Positions 29,501 to 37,831 of a DNA stretch of 64,000 nucleotides are shown here, piece by piece. The DNA comes from Paenibacillus hamazuiensis (GTDB lineage Bacteria > Bacillota > Bacilli > Paenibacillales > NBRC-103111). A program made the translations under genes and the position numbers. Below the pieces are notes generated by a model. It ran no database searches, had not been told where the DNA came from, and was given only the letters and a program-made list of their open reading frames with translations. Numbering within the stretch: the stretch's first letter is position 1; the number at the start of each line of letters is the position of its first letter. The DNA is taken from the NCBI RefSeq assembly GCF_023276405.1, contig NZ_JALRMO010000001.1, positions 6,135,001-6,199,000 on the forward strand. Reading direction: 5' to 3'.

Positions 29501-30532
29501 TCATTCCTCCCCGAAATGGTTATACCCTCGCTTCGGCACAGCCGTCATCGCCCCGCTGCTTTGCACCAGCATCACCCGGCGATGCTCTCCGTTCACGTAC
29601 CCGATGACGTGCAGCTCCAGGCCGGCCTCCCGAAACTTCAGCTGCGCTTCGATCGCCTTATCCGCCGGCATCGTGCCGACGAGCTCGTAATCTTCGCCAC
29701 CGTATAAAATGTAATCCAGCGGATCCTTCCGCCGATTTTCCGCAAACGATTGCAATTCCTCGGCTACCGGGATGCGATCCTCGACAAGGTCGATGCCGAC
29801 GCCCGAAGCTTCGACGATTTCCCACGCTTCGCTGGCAAGCCCGTCGCTCACGTCGTTAAGCGCATGGCAAACGCCGAGCTTTTGCAGCAGCAGCCCGGCC
29901 TCGATTTGCGGGGACGGACGGCAATGCGCTTCAATCAGCTTTTGAACACGATCCGGGAATGCATCCCATTCGGAGGAAATTTTATTTTGCGCGAGTAAAA
30001 AATCGAGTCCCGCAGCGGACCGACCCAGCATCCCCGTAACGAAAACGACGTCGCCAACTTTGGCGGATGAACGGAGAAGCGCTTTTCCCGCCTCCACTTC
30101 GCCGATCACCGTCACCGAACAGTGGATGCCTGCAGGGCTCGACGTCGTATCGCCGCCGATAATGACGACGCTCCATCGGCTTGCGCATTCATACAAGCCG
30201 TCGTAAATATCCAGGAGGCGCTTCTCTTCCGTTTGATGCGGCAGGCTTACGGATACAAGCGCGTACTTCGGTATCGCGCCCATCGCCGCGATGTCGCTCA
30301 CCGCGGACGCCATCGCTTTATACCCTACGTCCCGGTCGCGCATCGTGATCGATTTGAAATGAACGTCCTCAACCATCGTATCGCACGTTGCGACCATCTG
30401 CGTTCCTGCCGCCCATTCCGTGACGGCCGCGTCGTCGCCGATGCCTTGAACGACGCCGCAGGCTTGCTGAAATGCGGCCGACTGCCTGCCGCTCGTCCAA
30501 GCGCGGATCAAGTCGAACTCGCCCTTTTGCAT
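29501..30532 (-). CDS. thiL: thiamine-monophosphate kinase ThiL
   Basis: Phosphorylates thiamine monophosphate to the active diphosphate cofactor. The 343-residue protein has GIGDDAAV, TCDTMVEDVHF, YKAMASAVSDIAAMGA, GGDTTSSP and LNDVSDGLASE, the ATP- and metal-binding motifs of the family. The real start is ATG 30532 (MQKGEFDLIRAW, RBS GGCGG); the open frame continues upstream but is only noncoding extension. It is the first gene of the t6A operon. Confidence 0.96.
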   Translation of the reverse strand: MQKGEFDLIRAWTSGRQSAAFQQACGVVQGIGDDAAVTEWAAGTQMVATCDTMVEDVHFKSITMRDRDVGYKAMASAVSDIAAMGAIPKYALVSVSLPHQTEEKRLLDIYDGLYECASRWSVVIIGGDTTSSPAGIHCSVTVIGEVEAGKALLRSSAKVGDVVFVTGMLGRSAAGLDFLLAQNKISSEWDAFPDRVQKLIEAHCRPSPQIEAGLLLQKLGVCHALNDVSDGLASEAWEIVEASGVGIDLVEDRIPVAEELQSFAENRRKDPLDYILYGGEDYELVGTMPADKAIEAQLKFREAGLELHVIGYVNGEHRRVMLVQSSGAMTAVPKRGYNHFGEE

Positions 30533-30609
30533 ACGCCAACCGCCTTTGTTTCGTATTTCTCCTATTATAGCGGTATGACGCCGGAGCCGCAATATATCCA
30601 AATGAAGGC

Positions 30610-30658
30610 AAAAAGGCCCGAAACCCGCAGCCGCTGCCGCTGTCGTTCCAGGCCCTTC
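30610..30658 (-). terminator. terminator after sspH
   Basis: On the minus strand, AAGGGCCTGGAAC pairs imperfectly with GTTTCGGGCCTT, then a T run (TTTTT at plus 30611-30614). It lies about 12 bases past the sspH stop. Confidence 0.6.
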
Positions 30659-30669
30659 AATCGGCGAAA

Positions 30670-30852
30670 TTATTGCACTTCCTGCAGCTCGGTCACGGAG
30701 ACAACGCGCGTATCGGCCGGATTGCTTTCGGCGTGTACCTTGGCCGTTTGATTTTGCGTATCGACGCTGTCGATCCAGACCGACATGCCGTTCCACTGCA
30801 CATCGATTTTTTTATCCGACTGTAAAATTTCTTGCACCCGATTGGCTTGCAT
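30670..30852 (-). CDS. sspH: H-type small acid-soluble spore protein
   Basis: A 60-residue protein reading MQANRVQEILQSDKKIDVQW, then SVWIDSVDTQNQTAKVHAES. It matches the SspH pattern of RVxxILxSxxxIDVxxxGxxVWI and ends with the SVTELQEV block. SspH proteins are minor DNA-associated spore core proteins made in the forespore. ATG 30852 is preceded by GGGAGGTG, which decides the start; ten extra upstream residues in the open frame have no such signal. It is direct evidence of a spore-former. Confidence 0.9.
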   Translation of the reverse strand: MQANRVQEILQSDKKIDVQWNGMSVWIDSVDTQNQTAKVHAESNPADTRVVSVTELQEVQ

Positions 30853-30886
30853 GATGACACCTCCCGAACGTTTTGCTGTCATGCCC

Positions 30887-31063
30887 TTATTCCTGGACCG
30901 ATTCCCGGTCGTTCATCGTATCGGTCGTCGTTTCTTCGATCAGGCCGTTGTGCAGAGTCACATTGCCTCCGCCAAGCCCTTCGTTGATCATTCTGTCGAT
31001 ATCCATAAACGCATCGTCGCGTCCTTGATGCGTATCGTTCACCTCATTTGCCTGTTCGGCCAA
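30887..31063 (-). CDS. small conserved-looking protein of unknown function (58 residues)
   Basis: A TTG-started gene with a strong site (AAAGGAGGAGTGACGG then TTG 31063). The product begins MAEQANEVNDTHQGRDDAFM and continues DIDRMINEGLGGGNVTLHNG, ending TMNDRESVQE. It is acidic and soluble, with no membrane segment. It precedes sspH by 34 bases on the same strand, so it may also be spore-expressed. I do not recognise the family. Confidence 0.72.
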   Translation of the reverse strand: MAEQANEVNDTHQGRDDAFMDIDRMINEGLGGGNVTLHNGLIEETTTDTMNDRESVQE

Positions 31064-31126
31064 CCGTCACTCCTCCTTTCCGTCGCCTGTTTCTTTTGGT
31101 ATCATTTCCACCCTCAGCGTTTCCCA

Positions 31127-31157
31127 TTCATATTGACAGAAATGGTTACGTATACTA
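31127..31157 (+). promoter_or_regulatory. possible sigma-G-like promoter of the ku operon
   Basis: TTCATA (31127-31132), 18-base spacer, TATACTA (31151-31157): each hexamer/heptamer is one base off the forespore sigma-G consensus. Ku/LigD genes in B. subtilis are forespore-expressed, which makes it plausible but unproven. Confidence 0.35.
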
Positions 31158-31239
31158 TCCGCAGGAAGAATGATTTTGCCGGCATGCGGAAATAAATGGT
31201 AGTAGGATTTATTTTTAAATCGAGGGAGGGAATCGGCTC

Positions 31240-32079
31240 GTGCATACGGTGTGGAAAGGGGCTATCAGCTTCGGGCTTGTCCATGTTCCGGTGAAAATGT
31301 TTTCGGCGACGGAGGATAAAGATATTTCACTGCGGATGATTCATAAGACCTGCAGCACCCCGCTGTCTTACGTAAGGAAATGCCAGACCTGCGAAACGGA
31401 AGTCGAATGGAACGACATTGTAAAAGGATATGAATACGAAAACGGCCGCTTCGTCATTTTCGACAAAGAAGAGCTGGATAAGCTGTCCGGCGAAGCGAAT
31501 AAGGAAATTAAAATTTTGGACTTCGTCGATTTGACTGAAATCGATCCGATTTATTTTCAAAAAACGTATTACCTCGCTCCGAACGAGACGGGGGCGAACG
31601 CTTACAATTTGCTTCTCGAATCGATGCGACAAAGCGGTAAAATCGGCATCGCCAAAGTGTCCATCCGCGCCAAAAGCAGCTTGGCCGCCATCCGCGTAAT
31701 CGATAACTGCATTGCGATGGAGACGATCTTTTACCCGGATGAAGTGCGTTCCATTCAGCAGGTGCCGGGCCTCCCCGAAGAGATTAAAGTGAACGACAAG
31801 GAGCTGACGATGGCCAAAATGCTCATTGAACAGCTTGCGGCCCCGTTCGATCCGTCCAAATACACCGACGATTACCGCGAAACGCTGATGGAAGCGATCA
31901 AGCAAAAAATCGCCGGCGAGCAGGTTACCGTCGCTCCGGAACAGCAAAAAACGAATGTCATCGATCTCATGTCCGCCCTGCAGGCGAGTCTCGAAGCGAT
32001 GAAGCCGAAGGAAGAAGAACCTGCCGCCACAACAAAGACAACCAAATCGAGAGCGAAAAAAGTAAAGGAATCCGGCTGA
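31240..32079 (+). CDS. ku: non-homologous end joining protein Ku
   Basis: A 279-residue homodimeric ring protein that binds DNA ends and recruits LigD. It starts MHTVWKGAISFGLVHVPVKM from GTG 31240 (RBS GGGAGGGAA), the classic bacterial Ku N-terminus. ISLRMIHKTCSTPLSYVRKC and FVDLTEIDPIYFQKTYYLAP match the core. The Lys-rich C-terminal tail (KTTKSRAKKVKESG) resembles the DNA-binding extensions of other Ku proteins. One base separates its stop from the ligase start. Confidence 0.97.
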   Translation: MHTVWKGAISFGLVHVPVKMFSATEDKDISLRMIHKTCSTPLSYVRKCQTCETEVEWNDIVKGYEYENGRFVIFDKEELDKLSGEANKEIKILDFVDLTEIDPIYFQKTYYLAPNETGANAYNLLLESMRQSGKIGIAKVSIRAKSSLAAIRVIDNCIAMETIFYPDEVRSIQQVPGLPEEIKVNDKELTMAKMLIEQLAAPFDPSKYTDDYRETLMEAIKQKIAGEQVTVAPEQQKTNVIDLMSALQASLEAMKPKEEEPAATTKTTKSRAKKVKESG

Positions 32080-32080
32080 C

Positions 32081-33007
32081 ATGCGGCTGCCCAAGGAACC
32101 GATGGCCCCGATTTCCAGCGATGAAATCCCTCGAGGCGAGGACTGGGGCTACCAGCTTAAATGGGACGGCGTCCGCCTTCTAGCCGCTGTGGATAACGGC
32201 CGGATTCAGCTGTATTCCCGAAAAATGCTGCGAAAAGATTCCGTTTATCCGGAAATCATGCAGCTGCTTCAGCCCATGAAAGGCACTTATCTGATTGACG
32301 GCGAAGCGGTTGCCTTTAATATGGAGACGCAGAAGCCGGATTTTCCGCGAATTTTGCAGCGCGAGCGTTCGGGGGGAGCGGCGGGCAGCGTCAAATCCGG
32401 AGGCGGCCATATGGTGCTGTACGTGATGTTCGATCTGCTTCACGAAGGCGATCAGGATCTTAGCGGACTGCCGTTTTCGGAAAGGCACAGGCGATTGCTC
32501 GCGCTTTTTCCGACGAAGCAGCCGGCGATGTTCGTGAGCGATCTGTTTTATGACAGCGATGCGTTATGGCGCTGGATCGAAGAACGCGGCTGGGAGGGCA
32601 TCGTCAGCAAGAGGCTGTCCAGTGTTTATGCGGAAGGCAAAAACCATAAAGATTGGTTCAAGAAAAAGACGGCGATCGTCGAACAAGTGCGCATCGCAGG
32701 TTTGACGATCCGCAGCGGACAAGTCGCCAGCTTCGTCATGGTACGGGACGGATTGTTTTTCGGAAAAGCGTCGCTGGGGCTTAACGTCGCGATGAAGCGG
32801 GAGCTTTTGGATTGGGGAAGGCGCCATGAGCGGGCGGAATCCTGGTTTCATCCGCTTCCCGAAGAGCTTAAGGGAGAGCAGGTGCTTTGGCTCAAAGACG
32901 GATTTCCATGCACCGTTACGGGACTCGAAATTACGGCTGCCGGACTGTTGCGGCACCCCAAGCTGGTCAGCTATGAGTTAGGACCCGAACGGGTCATTCA
33001 TGTTTGA
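32081..33007 (+). CDS. ligD: LigD-type ATP-dependent DNA ligase domain
   Basis: A 308-residue ligase that seals nicks in Ku-bound ends. The nucleotidyl-acceptor lysine is in LKWDGVRLLA (KxDG motif), followed by LYSRKM, IDGEAVAF, EGIVSKRL and the motif V-like DWFKKKTAI, then an OB-fold to the end. In B. subtilis the equivalent region is the N-terminal half of a 611-residue LigD. Here it ends at TGA 33005-33007, with the polymerase half in the same frame downstream. ATG 32081 is translationally coupled to ku. Confidence 0.94.
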   Translation: MRLPKEPMAPISSDEIPRGEDWGYQLKWDGVRLLAAVDNGRIQLYSRKMLRKDSVYPEIMQLLQPMKGTYLIDGEAVAFNMETQKPDFPRILQRERSGGAAGSVKSGGGHMVLYVMFDLLHEGDQDLSGLPFSERHRRLLALFPTKQPAMFVSDLFYDSDALWRWIEERGWEGIVSKRLSSVYAEGKNHKDWFKKKTAIVEQVRIAGLTIRSGQVASFVMVRDGLFFGKASLGLNVAMKRELLDWGRRHERAESWFHPLPEELKGEQVLWLKDGFPCTVTGLEITAAGLLRHPKLVSYELGPERVIHV

Positions 33008-33016
33008 AAAATTCGC

Positions 33017-33925
33017 ATGAAAGGAAGCGGGATCAGGGTGGCTACCTCCACGAAAGGAACCGTTAATATCGAAGGGCATGAGCTTACCATTTCCAACCCG
33101 GACAAGCTGCTTTGGCCTGAAATGAAGATCAGCAAAATCATGTTTTTGGAAAAGCTGCTCATGCTCGCCCCCTACTTGCTCCGTTACTGCCAAAACCGCT
33201 ATTTGACGACGATTCGTTTCCCGAACGGGTGGAACGCCAAATCGTTTTACCAGAAAAATTGTCCGGAACCGATTCCGTCTTTTGTCAAAACCGCCGAGTT
33301 GGGCGGAATTAATTACGTCAATCTCGACTCCGTCGCCACGCTTATTTGGCTTGGCAATCTGGCCAGTCTCGAGTTTCACCCGTCGTTTCATTACATCGGA
33401 GACGAGCTTCCGGCGGAATGGCTGATCGACATCGACCCTACGCTGGAAGAGGAGCCGCGAATTATGCAGGCGGCTGAAATTATTGGTGAAGTGTTGGATA
33501 AAATGAATATTCGTTCCATTCCGAAAACGTCGGGCGCTACCGGGGTGCAGATTTATGTGCCGATTCGGCGGGGTTATACGTTTGAGCAGCTGCGCAGCAT
33601 CGGGCATTTTGTCGGGGCTTACGTCGTACAGAAGTATCCGAATTTGTTCACGATCGAACGGTTCAAAAAAAATCGCGGCACGCTAATCTATGTCGACTAT
33701 TTGCAGCATTGGCACGGCAAAACGCTGTCGGCCCCGTACACGCCGAGAGCCCGTAAATACGCCACCGTATCCACGCCGCTGCGCTGGGATGAGGTGGCGA
33801 TGCGCTGCGACCCGCGCGACTTTACGCTGCTGTCGATCGGCGACCGGCTTACCCGCGTCGGAGATTTGATCCAGCAGGTGCCTCCGCAAAATCTGGACGC
33901 CGTGCTGAGCTTTGTAAAGCGGTGA
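33017..33925 (+). CDS. LigD-type polymerase (PrimPol) domain protein
   Basis: A 302-residue archaeo-eukaryotic-primase-like polymerase that fills gaps at DNA ends. It has NPDKLLWPEMKISK at the start, the catalytic Asp pair in EWLIDIDPT, TSGATGVQIYVPI, and LIYVDYLQHWHGKTLSAPYT (third Asp) then TPLRWDEV. Normally this is fused to the ligase. Here ATG 33017 is in frame with the ligase and only three codons beyond its stop. The ATG has no good ribosome-binding site; a GTG at 33038 is an alternative start. It may depend on reinitiation or stop readthrough. Confidence 0.9.
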   Translation: MKGSGIRVATSTKGTVNIEGHELTISNPDKLLWPEMKISKIMFLEKLLMLAPYLLRYCQNRYLTTIRFPNGWNAKSFYQKNCPEPIPSFVKTAELGGINYVNLDSVATLIWLGNLASLEFHPSFHYIGDELPAEWLIDIDPTLEEEPRIMQAAEIIGEVLDKMNIRSIPKTSGATGVQIYVPIRRGYTFEQLRSIGHFVGAYVVQKYPNLFTIERFKKNRGTLIYVDYLQHWHGKTLSAPYTPRARKYATVSTPLRWDEVAMRCDPRDFTLLSIGDRLTRVGDLIQQVPPQNLDAVLSFVKR

Positions 33926-33951
33926 TCGCGAGTGTGGGGGCAGCAATCTTC

Positions 33952-34503
33952 TTAATGCCCTTCCAGATGACTTACGCGTTCGATCATTTCGTCCATATCC
34001 TGCGCCAGCAAGCGCACATGCCTGCTTACGTCGCGAATGTTCATGTTCGTGTCCTTGAAACGGTCCTGAACCTCCTGGTACAACCCGTCCAGTTTGCCGC
34101 TAAAGAGACGCTGGTTCAGGATCACCTCGTCTACCTTAACTTCCAGGTTGCCCACCTTGGTTTCGAGGCTATCCATCCTCATTTCGAGGCTGTCCACCTT
34201 CGTTTCGAGGCTATCCACCTTCGTTTCGAGCCTGTCCACCTTCGTTTCGAGGCTATCCATCCTCATTTCGAGGCTGTCCACCTTCGTTTCGAGCCTGTCC
34301 ACCTTCGTTTCGAGGCTGGCCACCTTCGTTTCGAGGCTATCCATCCTCATCTCGAGGCTATCCATCCTCATTTCAAGGCTGTCCATCCTCGTTTCGAGCC
34401 TGTCCATTCTCGTTTCGAGCCTGTCCATCCTCGTTTCGAAGTTTTCTCTAAACTGTTCCTGATTGTGCAGAAGCTGATGCATCAGCTGTTTCAGTTCTTC
34501 CAT
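33952..34503 (-). CDS. heptad-repeat coiled-coil protein of unknown function
   Basis: A 183-residue protein. About residues 20-125 are near-perfect seven-residue repeats (LETRMDS, LETKVDS, LEMRMDS and variants) encoded by 21-base tandem units. They predict a long parallel coiled coil with Leu/Met or Leu/Val cores. The ends are non-repetitive: MEELKQLMHQLLHNQEQFRE at the start and LLAQDMDEMIERVSHLEGH at the end. RBS GGAGAGGAGG precedes ATG 34503. A strong promoter and a hairpin terminator lie upstream. There is no membrane segment and I recognise no family; a structural or spacer role is inference. Confidence 0.85.
   Translation of the reverse strand: MEELKQLMHQLLHNQEQFRENFETRMDRLETRMDRLETRMDSLEMRMDSLEMRMDSLETKVASLETKVDRLETKVDSLEMRMDSLETKVDRLETKVDSLETKVDSLEMRMDSLETKVGNLEVKVDEVILNQRLFSGKLDGLYQEVQDRFKDTNMNIRDVSRHVRLLAQDMDEMIERVSHLEGH
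34020..34440. repeat. 21-base tandem repeats inside the coiled-coil gene
   Basis: About fifteen consecutive 21-base units of the form (C/T)C(A/C)CCTxxTTTCGAGGCT fill roughly 34148-34440. Neighbouring units are nearly identical, indicating expansion by slippage or unequal crossover. Because 21 is a multiple of 3, copy changes keep the frame. Confidence 0.85.
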
Positions 34504-34537
34504 ATCCGATCCTCCTCTCCATCGAAACCCGGAAAGT

Positions 34538-34582
34538 AAAAAAACACACCGACAAAGCGGATATCCGCGGTTTGCAAGTGTG
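34538..34582 (-). terminator. terminator/attenuator in leader of coiled-coil gene
   Basis: On the minus strand a hairpin (CACAC/GTGTG outer, GCGGATATCCGC inner) is followed by seven T residues (plus A run 34538-34544). It lies between the promoter at 34613-34641 and the gene start at 34503, so most transcripts should stop before the gene. Confidence 0.75.
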
Positions 34583-34612
34583 CTTCACTCGAACTTTTTA
34601 ACATGTACAATC

Positions 34613-34641
34613 ATTCTACTATCGAACCGGTACTTTGACAA
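34613..34641 (-). promoter_or_regulatory. sigma-A-type promoter of coiled-coil gene
   Basis: On the minus strand: TTGTCA (34636-34641), exactly 17 bases, TAGAAT (34613-34618). Both hexamers differ from consensus by one base. Confidence 0.75.
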
Positions 34642-34934
34642 TAGAAATTTTCCAAGCAATAAGAAAAACTTCTAACGAAGTCCTTCGAAGATGAGCGACC
34701 GCGATTCAGCGGAAGTTTTTCTTGGTAAAGAAAGTTCTCGTTCGCACTTTAACGCTTTAGCAAACTTAAACTTTCTTTAACGTTAAAAAAACGTATGCGA
34801 CACCATCCCTTCGCAATACATGGAAGATGTGGTAATAATTTTCGGCAAACGGAGAAAACTATTCGGGCATGACAAAAGCAGCCTTTTTTTGGAGCACCCT
34901 CTAAAGAGAACCGGCGATGAAAGGGGGCGGAATC

Positions 34935-36656
34935 TTGATCAAAATTCACCGGAAACGGAAATCTGCAAACGAACAAGCGCCGCAGCCGAAACCGGAAAAT
35001 TTCGATTACCGGTTTATTTCGGAACTCGATAAAGTGCCGATTTTTCCAACGCTGGATGAAAATAAATCGTATCTCAAGAAGCTGTTCGAAGATTGCTCGG
35101 ACATCGTCATCCGCGAGTTTACGATTCAGGACGGGGCGAAAGCGTGCATCGTCCTGGTGGACGGACTCGTTAACGGCGGCCAGGTCGACGAAGCGCTGAA
35201 AGCGCTCATGATCCTCGAGGGGCACGAGCAGCTCACAGACCGCATCGCCCGGCATACGCTTCCGGTTTCGCAAACGCAAGAAACGGGCAACTACAAAGAT
35301 TTTTTGCTCGGCGTGCTGAGCGGGGATACCGGGCTGATCGCGGACCGATGCAGCAAAGCGCTGCTCCTCGGCATCCGCGGACCCGAGAAACGGTCCGTAG
35401 ACGAACCGGATACGGAATCCGTCATCAGAGGCCCTCGGGAAGGCTTCGTCGAATCGCTCCGCACCAATACGTCGCTGGTCCGCCGCAAGCTCAAAACGCC
35501 CCGTCTGAAGATGAAATCCATGACGCTGGGCCGGGAAAGCAATACGAATTTGGTCATCGCTTATTTGGAAGACTTGGCGAAACCTGCGATGGTGGACGAG
35601 GTCGTCCGCCGGATTGAAAAAATCGATATCGATGCCGTGCTCGAATCCGGCTACATCGAGGAGTTCATACAGGACAGCGCCTACTCCCCGTTTCCGCAGG
35701 TGCAGTACACCGAGAGACCGGATGTCGTGGCCGCATCGCTGCTGCAAGGACGGGTGGCCATTATGGTCGACGGTACCCCTTTTGTACTGCTCGTCCCGTT
35801 CGTATTCATTCAAACGATGCAGGCCAGCGAAGACTATTTCGAGCGATTCCAGATCGCCACGCTGATCCGCTGGCTGCGGTTCCTGTTTCTTCTGTTGTCG
35901 TTAACGACGCCGGCTTTATATGTGGCGATTACTACTTATCATCAGGAGCTGCTGCCGACCACCCTGCTGCTTTCCGTAGCCGCCGCCCGCGAAAACATCC
36001 CGTTCCCCGCAGTCGTTGAAGCGCTGATTATGGAGGTCACCTTCGAGGCGCTGCGGGAAGCGGGCATTCGGCTGCCCAAGACGATCGGCTCCGCCGTCAG
36101 TATTTTGGGAGCGCTCGTCGTCGGACAAGCAGCGGTCGAAGCGGGCATCGTTTCCGCGCCGATGGTAATCGTCGTATCCATTACGGGCATCGCTTCGTTT
36201 ACAATTCCTCGTTTTAACGGGGCCATCGCGATTCGGATGCTGCGCTTCCCCATTCTGTTTGCGGCATCGCTGTTCGGATTGTACGGCATTATGCTGGCGA
36301 TGCTGTTCATTATCGGCCATTTGGCCAACCTGCGATCATTCGGTGTGCCATATTTATCGCCGATCGGGCCGCTCGCCGCCGCCGATTTGCAGGATACTTA
36401 CGTGCGGGCGCCCTGGTGGGCCATGTCGGCCAGGCCGGCCTATCTCGGCGTGCAGGACGCAGAACGGATCGGGCGGGACTCCGCTCAGGAAATTTTCAAG
36501 TACCACGGGCAGAAAGGAATCGCGAGCAATCCTCCGGAAAATCAGCCGGAAAACGGCTCCCCGGGCGGTGGTCAAAGCCAAGGTAGCCAAACATCCGGAG
36601 CAGCGGCGCAGCCGGAGGACAAACGAAATCCCGGCGGAAAGGAAGATCCGTCATGA
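34935..36656 (+). CDS. GerA-family spore germination receptor A subunit
   Basis: The A subunit of a germinant receptor in the spore inner membrane. It has an N-terminal soluble domain of about 270 residues (FEDCSDIVIREFTIQDGAKA; DTESVIRGPREGFVESLRTN, the latter the highly conserved GerA motif) and then about five membrane segments, ending in a Gly/Gln-rich tail. I use the TTG at 34935, which has AAAGGGGG upstream; an ATG at 34917 overlaps that site. Length is about 573 residues. The stop overlaps the GerC start by ATGA, giving a coupled operon. Confidence 0.93.
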   Translation: MIKIHRKRKSANEQAPQPKPENFDYRFISELDKVPIFPTLDENKSYLKKLFEDCSDIVIREFTIQDGAKACIVLVDGLVNGGQVDEALKALMILEGHEQLTDRIARHTLPVSQTQETGNYKDFLLGVLSGDTGLIADRCSKALLLGIRGPEKRSVDEPDTESVIRGPREGFVESLRTNTSLVRRKLKTPRLKMKSMTLGRESNTNLVIAYLEDLAKPAMVDEVVRRIEKIDIDAVLESGYIEEFIQDSAYSPFPQVQYTERPDVVAASLLQGRVAIMVDGTPFVLLVPFVFIQTMQASEDYFERFQIATLIRWLRFLFLLLSLTTPALYVAITTYHQELLPTTLLLSVAAARENIPFPAVVEALIMEVTFEALREAGIRLPKTIGSAVSILGALVVGQAAVEAGIVSAPMVIVVSITGIASFTIPRFNGAIAIRMLRFPILFAASLFGLYGIMLAMLFIIGHLANLRSFGVPYLSPIGPLAAADLQDTYVRAPWWAMSARPAYLGVQDAERIGRDSAQEIFKYHGQKGIASNPPENQPENGSPGGGQSQGSQTSGAAAQPEDKRNPGGKEDPS

Positions 36657-37831
36657 ACCTCCTCGGCAAAGCCCGTTCCTTGGCCTTGGCCGCCGTATGT
36701 TTAACGGTACTTCCCGGCTGCTGGGACCGTACGGAAACGAACGACCTGGCGTTTGTGCTCAGTTCCTCGGTCGATAAGGAAAAGGACGGCACGTACCGCT
36801 TCGCCATGATGTTTCCGCTGCCCGGACAGCTCGGCGGAGCCAAAGGAGGCGGCGGCGGAACGAGCGGCGATAAAAGCTACTATACCGATTCCGATGTCGG
36901 GTCTACCGTGCGCGAAGCGCAAGCCAAGGTGCAAAAAAGACTGGCCCGCCGGGCTTTTTTTGCCCACCGCCGCACGCTGCTTATCGGCGAAGATGCGGCT
37001 AAAGACGGAATCGGCGAGCTGTTCGACGCGATTACCCGCACGACGGAAAACCGGTTGACCTCTTATATGGTCATCTGCAAAGGAAAAGGCTACGACATGC
37101 TGAAGGCGAATCCGAAGTTCGAGCGTTTCCCGGCCGAGGCTTTCCGCGAGCTGGCCAAGTCCAAAGATCATCTCAATCTGGACATGAAAGATGTCGGCAT
37201 GGCTCTCGCCTCGGCAGGCGGAGACCCGGTCATTCCGTACATGGGCATCAAAGAGTCGGAAAAAAGCGAAAAGCCGTCCAAAGAGGTACAGTTTCTCGGC
37301 TATGCGATTTTTAAGAACGACAAGCTGGTGGAGACGATGGGAAACGATGCCGCCGAAGGGCTGCAATGGCTGCTTCGAAGCAAGGCGGGTTACACGGTGA
37401 CGATCCCGGTCGAGAATACCCGTATCATGACGCTAAAGCTGTTTGAAGGAAATACGGAGATTCGCCCTTCCCTGAAAAACGGAAGTCCCCATTTTGCCGT
37501 CAAGGTGCAGGCGAAGGCGAAGCTGCTGGAAAGCAAGTCGTTTTACGACTTAAGCCGGATCGACAACGTCCGAAAAGTCGAAGCCGCCGTATCGTCTTAT
37601 ATCAAAAAATCGATTCAAAACGCCGCTCAAATCATGCAGCGGACCGGAACCGACCCCGCTCAGCTCGGAACGGTTTTTTACCGCAAATACCCTGCGGTCT
37701 TCCAGCAGCAATTTGCTGGAAAATGGCACGACGCGATCAAGGAAGCCACTTTTGACATCGAAGTGACCAGCTACTTATCGGATAACGGGCTTATTTACGA
37801 AAACTTGTCGAAAGCGGGGAAAGGCGAGTGA
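36653..37831 (+). CDS. GerC-family germination lipoprotein
   Basis: A 392-residue lipoprotein, the C subunit of the receptor. The signal peptide ends in the lipobox LPGC (about residue 23), and CWDRTETNDLAFVLSSSVDK is the conserved GerC N-terminus. GDTxSEA-like repeats are not obvious, but ARRAFFAHRRTLLIGEDAA matches the family. Start ATG 36653 overlaps the GerA stop. The protein should be anchored on the outer face of the spore inner membrane. Confidence 0.93.
   Translation: MNLLGKARSLALAAVCLTVLPGCWDRTETNDLAFVLSSSVDKEKDGTYRFAMMFPLPGQLGGAKGGGGGTSGDKSYYTDSDVGSTVREAQAKVQKRLARRAFFAHRRTLLIGEDAAKDGIGELFDAITRTTENRLTSYMVICKGKGYDMLKANPKFERFPAEAFRELAKSKDHLNLDMKDVGMALASAGGDPVIPYMGIKESEKSEKPSKEVQFLGYAIFKNDKLVETMGNDAAEGLQWLLRSKAGYTVTIPVENTRIMTLKLFEGNTEIRPSLKNGSPHFAVKVQAKAKLLESKSFYDLSRIDNVRKVEAAVSSYIKKSIQNAAQIMQRTGTDPAQLGTVFYRKYPAVFQQQFAGKWHDAIKEATFDIEVTSYLSDNGLIYENLSKAGKGE

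Noticed and set aside
29501..30796. Longer ThiL with an 88-residue N-terminal extension
   Set aside because: The extension has low-complexity, arginine-rich sequence, overlaps the sspH terminator, and ATG 30532 gives the standard ThiL N-terminus.
34020..34440. CRISPR array
   Set aside because: Regularly repeated 21-base units without unique spacers, inside an open reading frame. No cas genes anywhere in the window.
33922..34539. 205-codon open frame on the plus strand across the heptad repeats
   Set aside because: It is open only because the 21-base repeat is a multiple of three. The minus frame has the strong ribosome-binding site, promoter and sensible coiled-coil product.
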